From: Lineus longissimus
Taxonomy: Eukaryota > Nemertea > Pilidiophora > Heteronemertea > Lineidae
Assembly: GCF_910592395.1 (NCBI RefSeq)
Contig: NC_088313.1
Location: forward strand, 6,386,501 to 6,450,500
Direction of reading: 5' to 3'
Length of the DNA stretch: 64,000 nt
How positions within the stretch are numbered: position 1 is the stretch's first letter; every line of letters starts with the position of its first letter. The translations under genes and the position numbers were made by a program. Positions 30,290 through 42,379 of this stretch are shown here, piece by piece. The notes below the pieces were generated by a model. The model saw only the letters and a program-made list of their open reading frames with translations, made no database searches and was not told where the DNA came from.

Positions 30290-30672
30290 ATGACTCTTTT
30301 TGAAGGAATCTGCTGAAATTGAAACTCTGTTGGTCCTCTGATGAGCATCCAATTCATTTCTGTATAGGTCACAGCCATTAAAAGCAGATTCATGTTGTCG
30401 ACGATTGCCATGCCAGCCATGTAAATACAAGTCAAAAATTTCCTATTTTCTCTGAAGAAGCTGATAAAAAGGCACAATATATTACCAGTGATACCAAGAA
30501 CACTTGTTACTATCCAAAAGTATTTCACGAACACCATCAAAGTAATGATCATTACATCCGTTACTGGCGACTGCAGTGATTTTTTAGTCGTCCAAACTGT
30601 TGATGTGATGTAAATAATAACAGTGCTGCTGTACTTCGCTAAACAAATGGATGCTAAACAGACATGCCTCAA
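30241..30672 (-). pseudogene. decayed duplicate of GPCR exon 1 (TM1-TM2)
   Basis: The frame is homologous to exon 1 of the receptor at 33-36 kb: VFVKYFWIVTSVLGITGNIL in TM1, then CIYMAGMAIVDN in TM2, and TEFQFQ at the exon end. The functional copy continues ...TTTCA/GTGAGT; this copy has TTTCAGCAGATT, so the donor is lost and the frame runs on into the conserved block at 30237-30289. No TM3-TM7 exons follow within the neighbourhood. Upstream sequence to about 31150 matches the upstream region of the intact gene (36450-37330), so this is a segmental duplicate rather than a retrocopy. Confidence 0.75.
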
Positions 30673-31479
30673 CCGCGACTACTATTGCTTCTGCATGTAT
30701 AAAAAAACGTGGCGCACGCGTACATGATCAAGTTGCTGCTACAATGTCACAAGGCATGCTTCATCAGCACACGCAAATCAAACAATTGAGTTCGATGAGG
30801 CGTCCAGTTATTTACTTCCATGATCACTGGTTATTTAAAAGGCAGCTAAGCTTGTGTCGATTCCTCTAAATGCCACGGTTCAGACAATCAGGTCATTGTA
30901 GGATCACAGAATTATATTTATTTGGATTATAATCCTGTAGGTTGAAATTTGAACCACCTGTGCCACGTGCAACAGTGAACAATTAACATTATTTCAAAGG
31001 CAGAGTTGTGAAAAAGATACTGCTTTGTGTTCATGCAAACGTAAATCTAGAATGCAGTATTCGATCTATCACATGTCTTTACATTTATAGGAAGCCTGCA
31101 TTGACTTATCACTAAAGGGTTTGGAGTGTGCATGCTGACTGGAATTTTATTTCATAAAATTTTGATTGATGGTTGCGAATATTCGCGTTTTGCAGAGAGA
31201 GAAGAGCTCTACGCTTTATGTGATGCCGACGCAACGAAGGGTAAAATACCATTTCGAAGAGTTGCGAAAAATATTCCAAATGGGGGTAAATAAAAGTCCG
31301 ATCTGGAGTATTCGTGCAGCAATATTTATAATTAAATTCAGATATCAGTTGCAAAACCAAACAAAACCTAGCTTCAGTAATTCAGCTTCATATCAGTTCA
31401 GCGACGGCTCAGACTGCGACTGCCGTATAGTTATCCCTTTAATTTACTCTGTTGTCTGTTTGTCAAGTAGTAGTAGTAG

Positions 31480-31720
31480 TCTGTCGCAGTACTTCTTTCC
31501 TCCTCCGATGCAATTAATTAAGGTAAAAGCGTGGCAATTCCTCCAATTTGTACTGCAGGTCGGAAAGATCAATAGCCGTCATTAATGTCAAAATATACAT
31601 GCAGTGTAGAATCGGAACAGCTTGTTGAGCCGATGTGATAGTGACGTCACAAGGGAAGTCGCACACATAAAAATCTAAATACAGGTTAGGAATGGGATTT
31701 TTCTTGTGTCCAGGCAACTC
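31480..31720 (-). pseudogene. decayed GPCR TM6-TM7 exon remnant
   Basis: Read on the minus strand in shifting frames, pieces resemble the last exon of the receptor at 33.3 kb: LVTSLSHRLN against VVTSLPYRLY (TM6), then INCIGGGKKY against LYCIGGGNKY (end of TM7). Stops and frameshifts lie between. It is the tail of a further receptor copy lying upstream of the copy at 30.2-31.1 kb. Confidence 0.6.
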
Positions 31721-31976
31721 CCTTGCGATTCTTAATCGAAAGCTGTTTTGTCAATACTGAAATGATTCCAAAGTGGCGTATAAGACGGTGATGAGAAATA
31801 TCGAACTATCGCACATCATAACCAGGTAAGAAATTTGAAGATCCCGCCACATCGCCAGCGCCTCTAAAAGTGAAGAGCATCCCAGTAGGGATTAATGGTT
31901 TCTCGTGGGCTTCCTTTATTATTCGGCGTTTCAGAATAAATCGATATATTGTCGTCGTCATAGTTAATTCATTTTT

Positions 31977-32027
31977 AGCTCACCTCTTAGCAGAGGTGAG
32001 CTTATCCCATACCGTGGCGTCCGTCGT

Positions 32028-32059
<32 letters not shown>

Positions 32060-33093
32060 CGTCGTCCGTTAGCAGGGCACGTTTCGTAACTGTTAGAGCT
32101 ATTGAGTTGAAACTTGGTACACATGTACCCTTCTGTAATGACACCTTGGAGACCAAGTTTCGGTCCGATTCGTTTCATGGTTTGGCCACCAGGGGGCCAA
32201 ACGTTAAAAGTGAAAATATGCAATATCTCCCTTAATAGTAGTCGGGAAATTTTGAAAAAAATATGGTAGGTACTTCTAGCAAAGGTGCATCATATATCCT
32301 CCGGGTTTTTGATTTGACCTCCTTTTCAAGGTCACAGAGGTCAAATGGTGTAAATTGGCCGTTAGGATGTAACGATGGCACGTTTCTAAACTGCAATGAC
32401 TATTGATACCAAATTTGGTACACATTTACCCCTTAGTCAGGTGATCTCAGGGACCGAAGTTTGGTCCAATATGATTCACCACTTGACCACCAGGGGGCAA
32501 AATCCAAAAACCTTAAAAATGTGATTATTCCTTAACTTCTTGCCCGATTGCCACCAATTTGATATCATGGGTACATCTAACCACCATATAGTATATGTCA
32601 CACAGGATTTTAATTTTACCTTCTTGTCAAGGTCACAGAGGTCAAATGGCGTAAATTCGCTGTCAGGCCGTAAGTATGGCACGTTTCTTAACTGCAATGA
32701 CTATTGATCACAAATTAAGTACACATGTACCCCTTGGTCAGGTGATCTTAGGTACCGAAGTTTGGTGCGATCTGATTTGCCGTTTGGCCTCCAGGGAGGG
32801 GGCCAAATCCTAAATTCTTCAAAATGCCATTATTCCTTGTAATGACTTGCCCGATTGGCACCAATTTTATATCATAGGTACATCTAATTCTAACAACCAT
32901 TCAATGTGTCACCCGGGTCTTCTTTGATTTGACCTACTTTTCAAGGTCACAGAGGTCGAATGTACTGTAAATTGGCCATTTTGGGGAAATTGTAATTGCT
33001 TGGACCTACATCAAACCTAACACTACATGACACAATACCATGCTCTTTATCCATCTTTCCTCCACATGAGGTGAGCACAATGGCCCTGGCCAT
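31977..33093 (+). repeat. modular repeat: palindromic head, (CGT)n leader, three ~300-bp units
   Basis: It begins with the palindrome AGCTCACCTCTTAG/CAGAGGTGAGCT, then GTCCGTCGTC and a run of GTC triplets (32021-32065). About three units of roughly 300 bp follow, each starting near GGCACGTTTC.TAACTG (32078, 32378, 32677) and containing GTACACATGTACCCCTT, a GGCCACCAGGGGG-type word and CAAGGTCACAGAGGTC. The right end repeats GAGGTGAGC and closes with TGGCCCTGGCCA. A second locus with the same parts lies at 50.38-51.19 kb. I see no protein coding capacity; the poly-Arg frame through the triplets is a microsatellite artefact. Confidence 0.75.
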
Positions 33094-33341
33094 TTCATTC
33101 CATCAAAACACTCAGTAACATGGGCAGGCGGGCGTTTTAATTTCATCGTCTGAACCTAGCTACCAGTATTATTTTGCCAAATAAGGCATCGAAATAGATG
33201 AGAAAAAATGGTGAGAAACGAAAATCATACGATCGTAAAGATATTAAGTATGGCAATTTTACATATGTTAATAATGACGTGTTCCCTGGTACCAGTAAAC
33301 AAGAATTTCCGCGTTAGGGCCAACTCGAAGCATTTTGAAAT

Positions 33342-36300
33342 TTACTTCTTCGTGTACGTCGTTTGGCATTGAAGTAGTTTCATGACGTCGGCGCGGTATT
33401 TGTTTCCTCCCCCGATGCAGTAGAGGTAAAATGTGCTAGAGAAATTTATATACCACAGGTTGAGGAATCCAAAATACTGTAAGTTGTATCGCATCGTCCA
33501 ATAGTTATCACTATAGTCGTAAAGACGCTGTAAAAAAGGAATACCAAGAACCAAATCATATAGGCGGTACGGAAGTGACGTCACTACGTACGCTACGCAG
33601 ACGAAAATTAACATCCGTGTCAGGTGATGCGTCTCTTTTTCTAGTGTCAAGGCAACGCCCATCTCTTTACGGTTTTTTGCAGCAGACTTTAGCGATACTA
33701 TGATCCAAATGTTACAGAAGACGATGATGAGAAATGGCATCAAAGTACCTCCTACAAGGTTGTACACAAAACATATAGTTTCAAGTGCTGGATGACCGGG
33801 AATCGACACCGTTAGGATGCCCTTAAATACTGTAAGGTAAAGAAACTTATCATAAATGCCATTGGTTGAGATGTTGTTGCTGATGGTAAAAATGATAATG
33901 ATGATATTGACGACCATGCAGAAGAATGACGATGGTGATGACGATGTATACGACAATTGACATTGAGGGTGACCATAAAATTGACACTATACTATACTGA
34001 CTTAAAAGATATTTGTCTGGGATAATTCGTTCCATGGATAATTCGTAATTAGGATACCGAGCGTTGATTCGTCCCAACTCATTCCCACCCTTTACAGTAG
34101 AATAATCATGATTTGAATATATCGATTGGCCGAATAACAGTGTTCATAAATTTGCTGCGTTATAACGAGCGAGGCATTAAACGTATGGTACATTAACTAT
34201 GCAGGCCGCTAGAAAAGAAGTTCCCATTCGATTGCAACTAGCACGCAAAAAACATAATTGCATGTCTAAAAAAAGAAAATTCCAAAAGAAAGTGCTGTGA
34301 GCTAGAGTCCGCTACTCGTACACTGAATCAGTATTGGTAAAACAAGCAAACCAGTACCACATTACACCTTCCTAGCTTTTAAGTTAATATCATGCTGAAT
34401 TTATTAAGGATGATGAAAACACTGACATTTGATTGGCTGTCGTTAAACATTGCGTAATAAAAAAATGCCTGATTACTGTAGATCTAAACAATGATAGAGA
34501 TAAGAACGAAAGCGCTCACTGAACCATAGCACTTAATGTCGGCTAGATTATGGAATAAAACAAAAATCATGAGACTTATATAGCGCTAAATCCAACTGGT
34601 TTCAGTCGCTCAAAGCGCTTCACATTATTACCCCAAGCTATTGGCTTGTTCATTCATGATTCAAGCTCTACTCTCTGGGAGTATCACAGGTCAGAGCTGT
34701 AGCTATACAGCACGCAGGACCATAACATTCATAGTTTGCCTTCGTTACCAGCTAGGTACCCTGGGTGGAGAGAAGCAAGTAAAATGCCTTGCTCAAGGAC
34801 CCAAAGACGAAACAGCGGTGACTCTTCTGAGAATCGAACCCACGACCTCCTGATTATGAGCCCGGTGCTCTAACCACTACGCCACTGATCTTCAATGCAT
34901 CATTTTTTTAGCAAATTGTTGATTCTGTAACTTCGCTACTTGATACCTGGCCACAAAAAAATCCTCGACCTGCGATGTTGCGGGTTTCCAGGCCCAAATG
35001 CCCATCACTCCTGTGTTCTGTTCGTACAAAAATCACACTTGTCTTGGCCATGAAAGAGGAATTGAGTGTTCGGAGTTGAAGTGTAACTCAGAAATGTTTA
35101 CCTACCCTTGTATGCAATGAAAATATGAATGTTGATGACCAGGACAGCCCCAGTGCTGACGGCTACTGCTCTCCACGCGTTGGCTGTGGTACATCTCTGC
35201 TTAGCCGAGAGGGGGAATCGGACAACAATGAGACGATCAACGGACATCATGGCCAGGAAGATACCGGAGAGAATGGATGCGGAGTAAACCATGTAGTATA
35301 TCCATCTGCGATAAAATGAGGAATTATTTGAAATAGGTTTTGACAAGATTCTATGTCAATCCGAAAGAGAAAATCATCGGTGTCATCATCTACATAATAG
35401 TCTGTGTTGATTGGAAAAGCTGGACAAAGGACCTTATATATGATAGAAATAGCTTTGTTTTAACGTGGAACCAAAGGCCTTCTGTTCAATCACCTCCATG
35501 GAAAAAAATGAAATTCGTGTTTTCGGGCAAACTACCTATTTTTGAATTTGACATACAACACTTTAATCCTCAGCCCACGAACAACTTATGGAAATAGCGC
35601 CGTCTAGAAATATTATAAAGCAATTGGTAATGCATCGTGTTAGGATGATCCAGATTCCGAAGTTATTGTGGATCGTGCAGGACTATCACCCAAACACTAA
35701 GCGGTGCTGATGGGCTGTCACTGACATGCTCATGTTAGTATCAGCACCTTCATCATTGAGGGTTCCCCAAATGGATATCCATTGCGGTTTTATCAAATTG
35801 TCAGTCGAAACATTTTGTTTGCCTATCATGACACTGAGATAGGAACATGGATGCATGAGTTTTCCTTTATGCAGTAAGTCTTCAACAACAAAAATCACGA
35901 TATTTAGTTTAGTTTTGGACAGCAAAGTCTAGAGAAAGACTTTTTTAGCATGTATGACCGATATAGCTCCACAAACCTTAGGTGACATCGGCGTCCTTGC
36001 GCAATGTTCCCAATCGAGTCACCAGTGCGTATGTGTACTACAGGTACGCCCCGGTGAGTCGTTCGGTAAACCATTTTTTTTTTTTTCGATACTTTTATTT
36101 CGTATACTCACTGAAATTGAAACTCTGTAGGTTCTGAGAACATCCAATTGGTTTCCGTAAAAGTCACAACCATTATAAGCAGATTTATGTTGTCGACGAT
36201 TGCCATGCCAGCCATGTAAATACAAGTCGAAAATTTCCTGTTATCTCTCAACAAACTGATGAAGAGGCACAATATATTGCCAGGAATACCAAGAACACTT

Positions 36301-36446
36301 GTCACTATCCAAAAGTATTTCACGAACACAATCAAAAGGAAGATCATGACGTCCATTACCTGGGACTGCATTGATTGTTCCGTCATAATGGTCGTACAAT
36401 CTGCCGATGCATTGTAAATAACAATAGTGCTACTTTTGTCCTCCAT
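33342..36446 (-). CDS. rhodopsin-like GPCR (3 exons), receptor B
   Basis: Exons 36446-36112, 35305-35106 and 33829-33342 join in frame (phases 2 and 1) to 340 residues. Exon 1 holds an N-terminus with a glycosylation-type NAS, TM1 (SVLGIPGNILCLFISLL) and TM2 (MAGMAIVDNINLLIM). Exon 2 holds TM3 ending SVDRLIVVRFP (D-R box) and TM4. Exon 3 holds TM5 (GGTLMPFLIIVFCNIW), a third loop with KETHHLTRMLI, TM6 (VAYVVTSLPYRLYDL) and TM7 ending NFSSTFYLYCIGGGNKYR. NPxxY is replaced by S-x-x-x-Y-x-x-Y-C. The exon pattern and the YCxGGGxKYR end are shared with the receptor at 60.7-63.7 kb, so they are paralogs. Intron 2 holds a SINE. The ligand is unknown; peptide is likely. Confidence 0.85.
34560..34895 (-). 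repeat. tRNA(Met)-like SINE in GPCR B intron 2
   Basis: On the minus strand the head reads AGTGGCGTAGTGGTTAGAGC (A box), CGGGCTCATAATCAGGAGG (a CAT anticodon arm as in elongator tRNA-Met) and GGTCGTGGGTTCGATTC (B box). The body ends with the paired AGCGCTAAATCC and CTCAAAGCGCTTC words near 34580-34620 and a CATGAGACTTATAT tail. About 330 bp, possibly full length. Confidence 0.8.
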
Positions 36447-36449
36447 TTT

Positions 36450-37330
36450 TGTATCACAAGACCAGTTTTGCTATTGCCCACAATAAATGGATGCTAAATA
36501 AACAATATCAAATCGCTGCAACTATTCTTCTACATTGCATAGACAGGGTGGATGCTTAAGAAGATATAACCACCATTGTAACCTACACAGTCTTGGCGCT
36601 TTACATTGTCCGTGTACTTGTAACTCATTGACCTGCTTGACATCTGGCGTCGAATTCTACTCATTTAACTTTTTAATATGAATTTCCGACATCAAAATAT
36701 AATTGAAAAGTCCGATTGTGGTCGCCGAGAAGTTAGTTACTCAATTATATGCCGCCGACCAGCGGACTGTATACGTTATTTTTATACATTACAAGCACCG
36801 TACGCAAACAAAAGATAGCGTTGTTGTAATAAATTTGGATATTGTCTGCATTAGGGTCGCACAAAACTCAAACAATTGAGTATTTCCAGACTTCCAGTTA
36901 TATTTCCTGTTACATTATTTCCAAATTATTAATTGCCAATAATACGTGTAATTTCAAAAGATAATTTAATATTGTGTCAAGAACTTGGATATCTCGGGAA
37001 GAATGCCGTTTAATTTACTCTCGGATAGAAATTCATATCAATGCCACAATTCAGAATATCAAACCATATCTTGATCAATGCCTTTTGAAATAAATTCTGC
37101 GGCTCAATCAAACGGTCGCAGAAAAAATTTCGGATTATTCACAGGTTGAAACTCGAACCTCCCGCGCACGATCAACACTGAACAATGAAACAGCATATCA
37201 AAGGCAGAGGTGTGAACAAGATACTGTATTGTATCAACGGTTTGTACATAACAAACAGAAACAGATTGTACTGACCTTTAAAGCAGGATTTGGAGTGGCA
37301 TATGAAATTCTGCTTCATGAAATTTTGGTA
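36450..37330 (-). repeat. upstream region of GPCR B, duplicated at 30680-31150
   Basis: Shared phrases in the same order include AAATGGATGCTAAA (36484 and 30648), AGGTTGAAACTCGAACC / AGGTTGAAATTTGAACC, CAAAGGCAGAG.TGTGAA.AAGATACT, and TTTGGAGTG followed by TTTCATAAAATTTTG / CTTCATGAAATTTTG. This shows that the promoter-side DNA was copied with the receptor. No core promoter element can be named with confidence. Confidence 0.65.
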
Positions 37331-37423
37331 TTAGGATCCCACTTATAATAATGTCCTGTGATAATCTATAGGCCTAACATTATTTAAATTTTCTTAAACT
37401 TTGGATAAACGCGGCATACGAGA

Positions 37424-37681
37424 TTAAAACAGACCTGACCAGGAGTGTTGCCTGCACATGCTCCTGCTGTCATAGTCTGCCATGTGTGTAACGTCATCAA
37501 AACCAGTGGTATTCAAAAGGTATCGTAAAGAGTCAACCACTCCATCCCCGCGACAGGAGAATGAGACGTGGAGTGTCAACCACTGCTTATCTTCACATCG
37601 ACCAGGCCTGAGTGAAAAGACAGTACCCTGCCAAGCAGGGGTTCCAGGCGTCCGCTCACTGCAAAAAAGACATTGCCCCAA
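37424..37681 (-). CDS. unrecognised possible exon
   Basis: The minus-strand frame reads QCLFCSERTPGTPAWQG, then CEDKQWLTLHVSFSCRGD and GFDDVTHMADYDSRSMC, with many Cys and aromatic residues and a possible donor (TCAG/GTCTGT) at its 3' end near 37432. I do not recognise the family and no neighbouring exon was found. It could be chance or part of an unseen gene. Confidence 0.25.
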   Translation of the reverse strand: MGQCLFCSERTPGTPAWQGTVFSLRPGRCEDKQWLTLHVSFSCRGDGVVDSLRYLLNTTGFDDVTHMADYDSRSMCRQHSWSGLF

Positions 37682-37689
37682 TTAAATAA

Positions 37690-39310
37690 ATTGTTTTTTT
37701 GGTAGGATATGATATTATCTTTAAAAAACTATGAAGATTAGAAACGTTGTAATCAACCTGCTTATCAATATTTCGTCGAAATGACTGGATTATTTTCTAA
37801 ATCATAAATTAACACGCTTTACTTCTCCTGCAAAGAAGACCTAAGCAATCTTCTGCATGCATTGGAGAGCTCCTTACGGTTAATGTTATCATAACCGATA
37901 AATGTACGGGAAGGATGTTAAAATAACAGTCCAATGTGATCGGAATAACACTCTTATCTGATGTATTCCTGCAACAAACTAGATTATATGATCTAAATAT
38001 CAGGTGCCAAAACGAGACGAAATTACATATATCTTCAGCGTCCCCACCTTATTGGTCATTCAATGCGCGACTTTAATTGTTTTACTGACAGTAATTGATT
38101 GAATGAATCAATGACGCCGCGTCACCACGTGCAGAACTGACAGGAACTGACCAGTTACAAAGAACTTTCCAACTCAAGAAGAACGATGCAGATTGAAATG
38201 AAACCTACGACGTTCGTAAGAAGAAATCAATATTCGATAATTTGAAACGAAAAGGCGAAGTTCTAATTAAATTTGCCTCGTTGGTTAACGCTTTTCTTTA
38301 GAAAAAAAGGGCAGATTGCATAAATCGTATTCATTTGTGATACAACTGACCTTTGGTGCATCTCGTAACTTACACATCATCACTCAAAAATCCTGCGATG
38401 CAAAGTTCGTTCCCCTCGTACATCGTACACCGCTTTAGGACAACCACCGATCCTCAAGAAAGCATCATTTGGTACTTTACCTTGCGAAGGAAAATTGTGA
38501 AAACACCACCCCTCTCACTCACACAGACAATAGGCAGTTTTCATAACATACGAAAAGCTACGAACGACGAATTTGAAAGTACATTGTATGTAAATATTTT
38601 TAGAGGACTATCTTTTTTAAAAAATTCCCTTATTCCTCTTACACCTAAGCCTAGATAATGATTTCCGAGACTAGATAACGCATGAATTAGCACAGAACTT
38701 GAACACACGATTGTAGATGTCCTTCGTAGTTGTATTTCGTCATTCGTACGGTTTTGTGAGAAAGGCTTATTAGCATTCAAATCGCTAACAGTACGAACAC
38801 TTATCAGTTATGGAAACTTTCTTTGCTGTTTTCCTAATTTTAAAAATTAAAATTAAATAGCAGTTTTGAAAAAGTTACAGAATAGCAATAACTAATTAAA
38901 AATGTTTTGCCAGAACGATGAAGAAAATTGGCACGCAAAATTAGGTTTCGCCCAAAAAAGGAAAATAAATGAGTCGCAAAATAGAACCAACATTTATAGC
39001 AAACGCGTAGTTTCCGCTAAGCAGAATCAAACCGACTCACAACAAACAAAACAAAAGTAGAACAGAAAACGAATCTGGCTGGCAAGCAAGTATATTGCAT
39101 GTTTATTGTAAAGTTTTATCGAATTGGTTCTGCCTGCCATGGGATTTAGTTTGACGGCCAATGTAGTCAGGATCATCCAGAAATAAAATATTTCACTGGC
39201 TTTGAAGAATGAATATGTACGAACAACATACGATATTCCCTCAATCTCAGATTGAAGGTAGCGCGCTACTGACATTCTCAGTTCCACGACGTATATAGTC
39301 CGTGTCAGAA
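37690..39310. other. unassigned AT-rich DNA
   Basis: No gene, tRNA-like sequence or clear repeat was recognised. It precedes the PLAT exon of the lipoxygenase, so it may contain that gene's first exon and promoter, which I could not identify. Confidence 0.3.
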
Positions 39311-39312
39311 CA

Positions 39313-40094
39313 GGGGATAGAAAATACGCAGGCACGGATGCAAATATAAGTGTCCGCTTCCATTACGAGAGTGGTGAGAGCAGCCCTATGTTTAAGTTGG
39401 ACGTTTTGTACCGCGACGATTTCGAGAGAGGCAAATTGGACGAGTTTAGAATAACTGAGCGTAATCTTAGTGCATCTCCATTGACCAAGATTGAGATAAT
39501 TCGGGACCACAGCGGATTCGGTTCGGCTTGGTTTTGCGATTACATCGAAGTCGAGGACAACTGTACACATAAGGTATACATCTTCCCGGTCCATCGATGG
39601 GTCCCCGGTGGGCGTTCCCTCTTCATACAACATTTTGATGCCGCTCTCCCAAGGAACGATGCTCATCAGGATCAGAGAAACAACGAATTGGCGGTGAAAA
39701 GAACTAAGTACGAGTACATGGCAAAGATTCCTGGGCTACCAGTTCAGGTTAAAGATTTTCCAGAAGACAAGGCATTTTCGGAAGATTTCCAGGTGAGTGA
39801 TTTAAAACAAGTCCTCTCTTCTGACAAATTATTAAGTATTTCTTTCCTTAACTATCATGACTACAGAATAGAAACTGAAGACATCAGATCTGCATTCGTG
39901 CCGTTTTAGCTTCGACCAATACTGCAGCGATTCATATTTCTGTATTTTGCTAGGATCGTATCGCCGGAAGTAAGAGGTCAAGTCTTTTAACATTGCTGTT
40001 GAAGGCCCTGTTTTCATCGTCATCATCATCCATAACCACGCTCAAGCAATATGAAAGGACTTTCAAACTATTTAGCCCACTGGGAAAACCAACG
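39313..40094 (+). CDS. lipoxygenase: PLAT domain and linker (2 exons)
   Basis: The exons are about 39313-39792 and 39954-40094. The first starts after AACAG and reads GDRKYAGTDANISVRFHYES, then FERGKLDEFRI, TKIEIIRDHSGFGSAWFCDY, VEDNCTHKVYIFPVHRWV. This is a classic PLAT/LH2 beta-barrel, the N-terminal domain of animal lipoxygenases that binds calcium and membranes. The frame continues with the linker (AKIPGLPVQVKDFPEDKAF), a donor CAG/GTGAGT, and a second exon DRIAGSKRSSLL...QYERTFKLFSPLGKPT with donor ACG/GTGAGT. The enzyme would oxygenate polyunsaturated fatty acids. The exon carrying the start codon was not found, and the exon expected after GKPT (the FGxQxLNGxNP segment) was not found before 46.5 kb. 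Confidence 0.8.
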
Positions 40095-41332
40095 GTGAGT
40101 ACGAACAAGGCAAAACAAAAACATATTCTTCCGAAAAAAAGTAGCCGAGGGTTTGGCCAACATTTCAGCTCTGCTCCAACTGAGCGGTTTTGGCGAGACA
40201 ATCAATACCGACAGTGAGGTATCAATTTCTATTCAGAAATATGTCAAACTAAACTACAACAAAATGTGGTTCTAAAAAACTTTTTGACAACTTACACATT
40301 TTGCACCAACCCAAGCGGTTATGGTTGCCAAACCATACCTGTTGAATTCAAAACGAGGCTTCGTATCCGCATAGTGCATTTACACTGTAAAGTGCGATTC
40401 GTTCTCAATCCAGGTATTTTAGAATAGTTTACCAAAAAATTGTGATAACGCGATCATTGTCAGTATTTTGGAGGTGATTTGCGTTAAAAGGTACGTTCCC
40501 AAATGTAGATCCAACAAATCAGAGGTTCCATCACATCCAAGGAAATCGAAGATGCTGTCTAGCGAGCAAAGAGCAACCAACATCAGAAGAGGCTATAGGG
40601 TCATGACCCCAGTCCTAATGAGGCAATGCTAGTTGGTGCTGTACACTAACATTACTTGTTTTACAATATAGTGACTAATCTGACAAGTCTGATATGCCGG
40701 CTTCTCGAACGCTACCATTGACCATGTTGAACAAGTTGACTCAGTCGACTCATATTTTTTAATGTTATGTCCGCATCGTTAAGGGCTTTGAAGGGCGAAC
40801 CACTGGTGGGATTTCTTTGAAGTTTGGTTTTCATTAGACTTCACAACAAAAACCGAACAGTATCCTTTCATAATACATGTAGCAACAGTATTAACGATTT
40901 TTTTGTATGCATATGCAGTGACCATTGACGTAGTGCATCGAATTCGGAAATTGTCCGCTCTTGTACAGTTTGTTTCTCGACCAATCCTGATGAAATTTTC
41001 AGGATGTTTTTTTTGTGTGTCCATTTTTGTGTGTGTCCATCTAAATCATCATGTGCCAAGAATAAATGTATCCAGAAGCAAAATATGGTCTATCCAGGGG
41101 ACCATTAGACTTCTAGACTTCGCTGAAGAATTTTGAAAATGCTGAACACTCCTAAATCCTTCTTGGCTTTGCACACTGAACCTGAAATATGAAAAAGGTA
41201 GAAACAATTCTTCAAGGAAAGCGACATTTCAGTCTGTTATCCCAACAAACCATCAGTAACAAGTTGGTGAAGAAAAAAAATCGGTTGGGTAATTTTTTTT
41301 TAAATTGACTTTTTCGAAATTTCCACTCCAAT
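40095..41332. other. lipoxygenase intron sequence, no gene seen
   Basis: A short stretch at 40172-40216 reads SAPTERFWRDNQYR after a CAG, which resembles the next lipoxygenase segment, but its phase does not fit the exon ending at 40094. Nothing else was recognised. Confidence 0.3.
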
Positions 41333-42001
41333 ATTTGAGAAATTCGGTGAAAAAAGAGTTAATATTCACTTTTCAACCGGTCGCTCCTGCTAGCAGCACG
41401 TATATATGTCAAATGAACATGTCTCTTCATTATTTTGGAATTTGGGAGAATTTAATTGACTGTTGCCAATTTAAAGTTTCCATAACCCTGCCCAACTCTA
41501 TTCTAGCCTTTTGTCTGTCCATTACATACATTACATAATTACTGGGGATGGTCATCATAATTGAATCAAATTCATAGTCATTTTGTCACCACAGTCTGAT
41601 TCTATCTTGTCAATATCAGTGTGTTATGTAACAAATGTGACAAACATTTTAATAAGGGCCTATACTTCAAGTCATCGGCATTTAATCAAGGACAAAGACA
41701 ACAAACTCTTTGGACAACGCCTCAAGGAATATAACGCTGCTCACCTTTAGGCGGAAAACATGACGCTATCAACCATAAAGATTTAATTGTTCCACATGTT
41801 GTCCGGTTGATTGCCATAAAGGAACTTTTGCCAAAAAATCACATATTTTCATTATTTTGAAAAAATGACATTGGTTACCATGGCAACAGTTCATTTAAAA
41901 CAAAATGATAATATGTATGTACTAAATGTTTATACCTAGTACTAGTGGAAGACTGTTGTTGAAAAGTGAATATTAACCCTTTTTCACCGAATTTCTCAAA
42001 T
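41333..42001. repeat. foldback element with 45-bp inverted arms
   Basis: The left arm 41333-41377 (ATTTGAGAAATTCGGTGAAA ... TTCACTTTTCAAC) is nearly the exact inverse of 41958-42001. About 580 bp lie between without a coding frame. Probably a MITE or the ends of a deleted DNA transposon in the lipoxygenase intron. Confidence 0.65.
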
Positions 42002-42129
42002 TCTGAAGTTGAATTTAGCTTTTTTTCTGACTTAGCTTTATTTCTGATTCACTAGTACGTCGATCCACATGTCGATGTAAGCCGAACACTGTTGCAGTGA
42101 AATTAATTTTTTAAAAGGGTATTATCTGC

Positions 42130-42260
42130 AAGACGAAGAGATTTAATCTGCAGAGTCGATATGGTCACTGCAGTGGACAACGGTACACCATTAACGTGAC
42201 CGTATTTACTACAAACAACATTTCCGCGTTTATGCGGGTACGGCGTTATGTTCGTGAACA
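42130..42260 (-). repeat. inverted copy of part of 45000-45090
   Basis: GTGGACAACGGTACACCATT, then AACGTGACCGTATTTAC and CAAACAACATTTCC, are the inverse of the sequence at about 45010-45065. It is a dispersed fragment of the repeat family next to the tandem duplication. Confidence 0.6.
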
Positions 42261-42379
42261 GATTCGGCATGCCTGGGATTGCGAACAAGTTGCAATGATC
42301 TGATAAACACTGATAATTCGGCATTTTCGATACCCATTGAAAAGCTTGAATATTACAGTGTCCAGAGAACATGAAGCAC

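Noticed and set aside
31870-32235. Open frame with an Arg-rich run
   Set aside because: The run is translation of a (CGT)n leader of the modular repeat, not a protein.
38353-38780. Open frames of about 80-100 codons on both strands
   Set aside because: No domain, low-complexity composition and no splice context; regarded as chance.
40172-40216. Possible lipoxygenase exon reading SAPTERFWRDNQYR
   Set aside because: Good resemblance to the expected next segment, but its phase does not fit the donor at 40094 and a stop follows at once. Mentioned only as a possibility.
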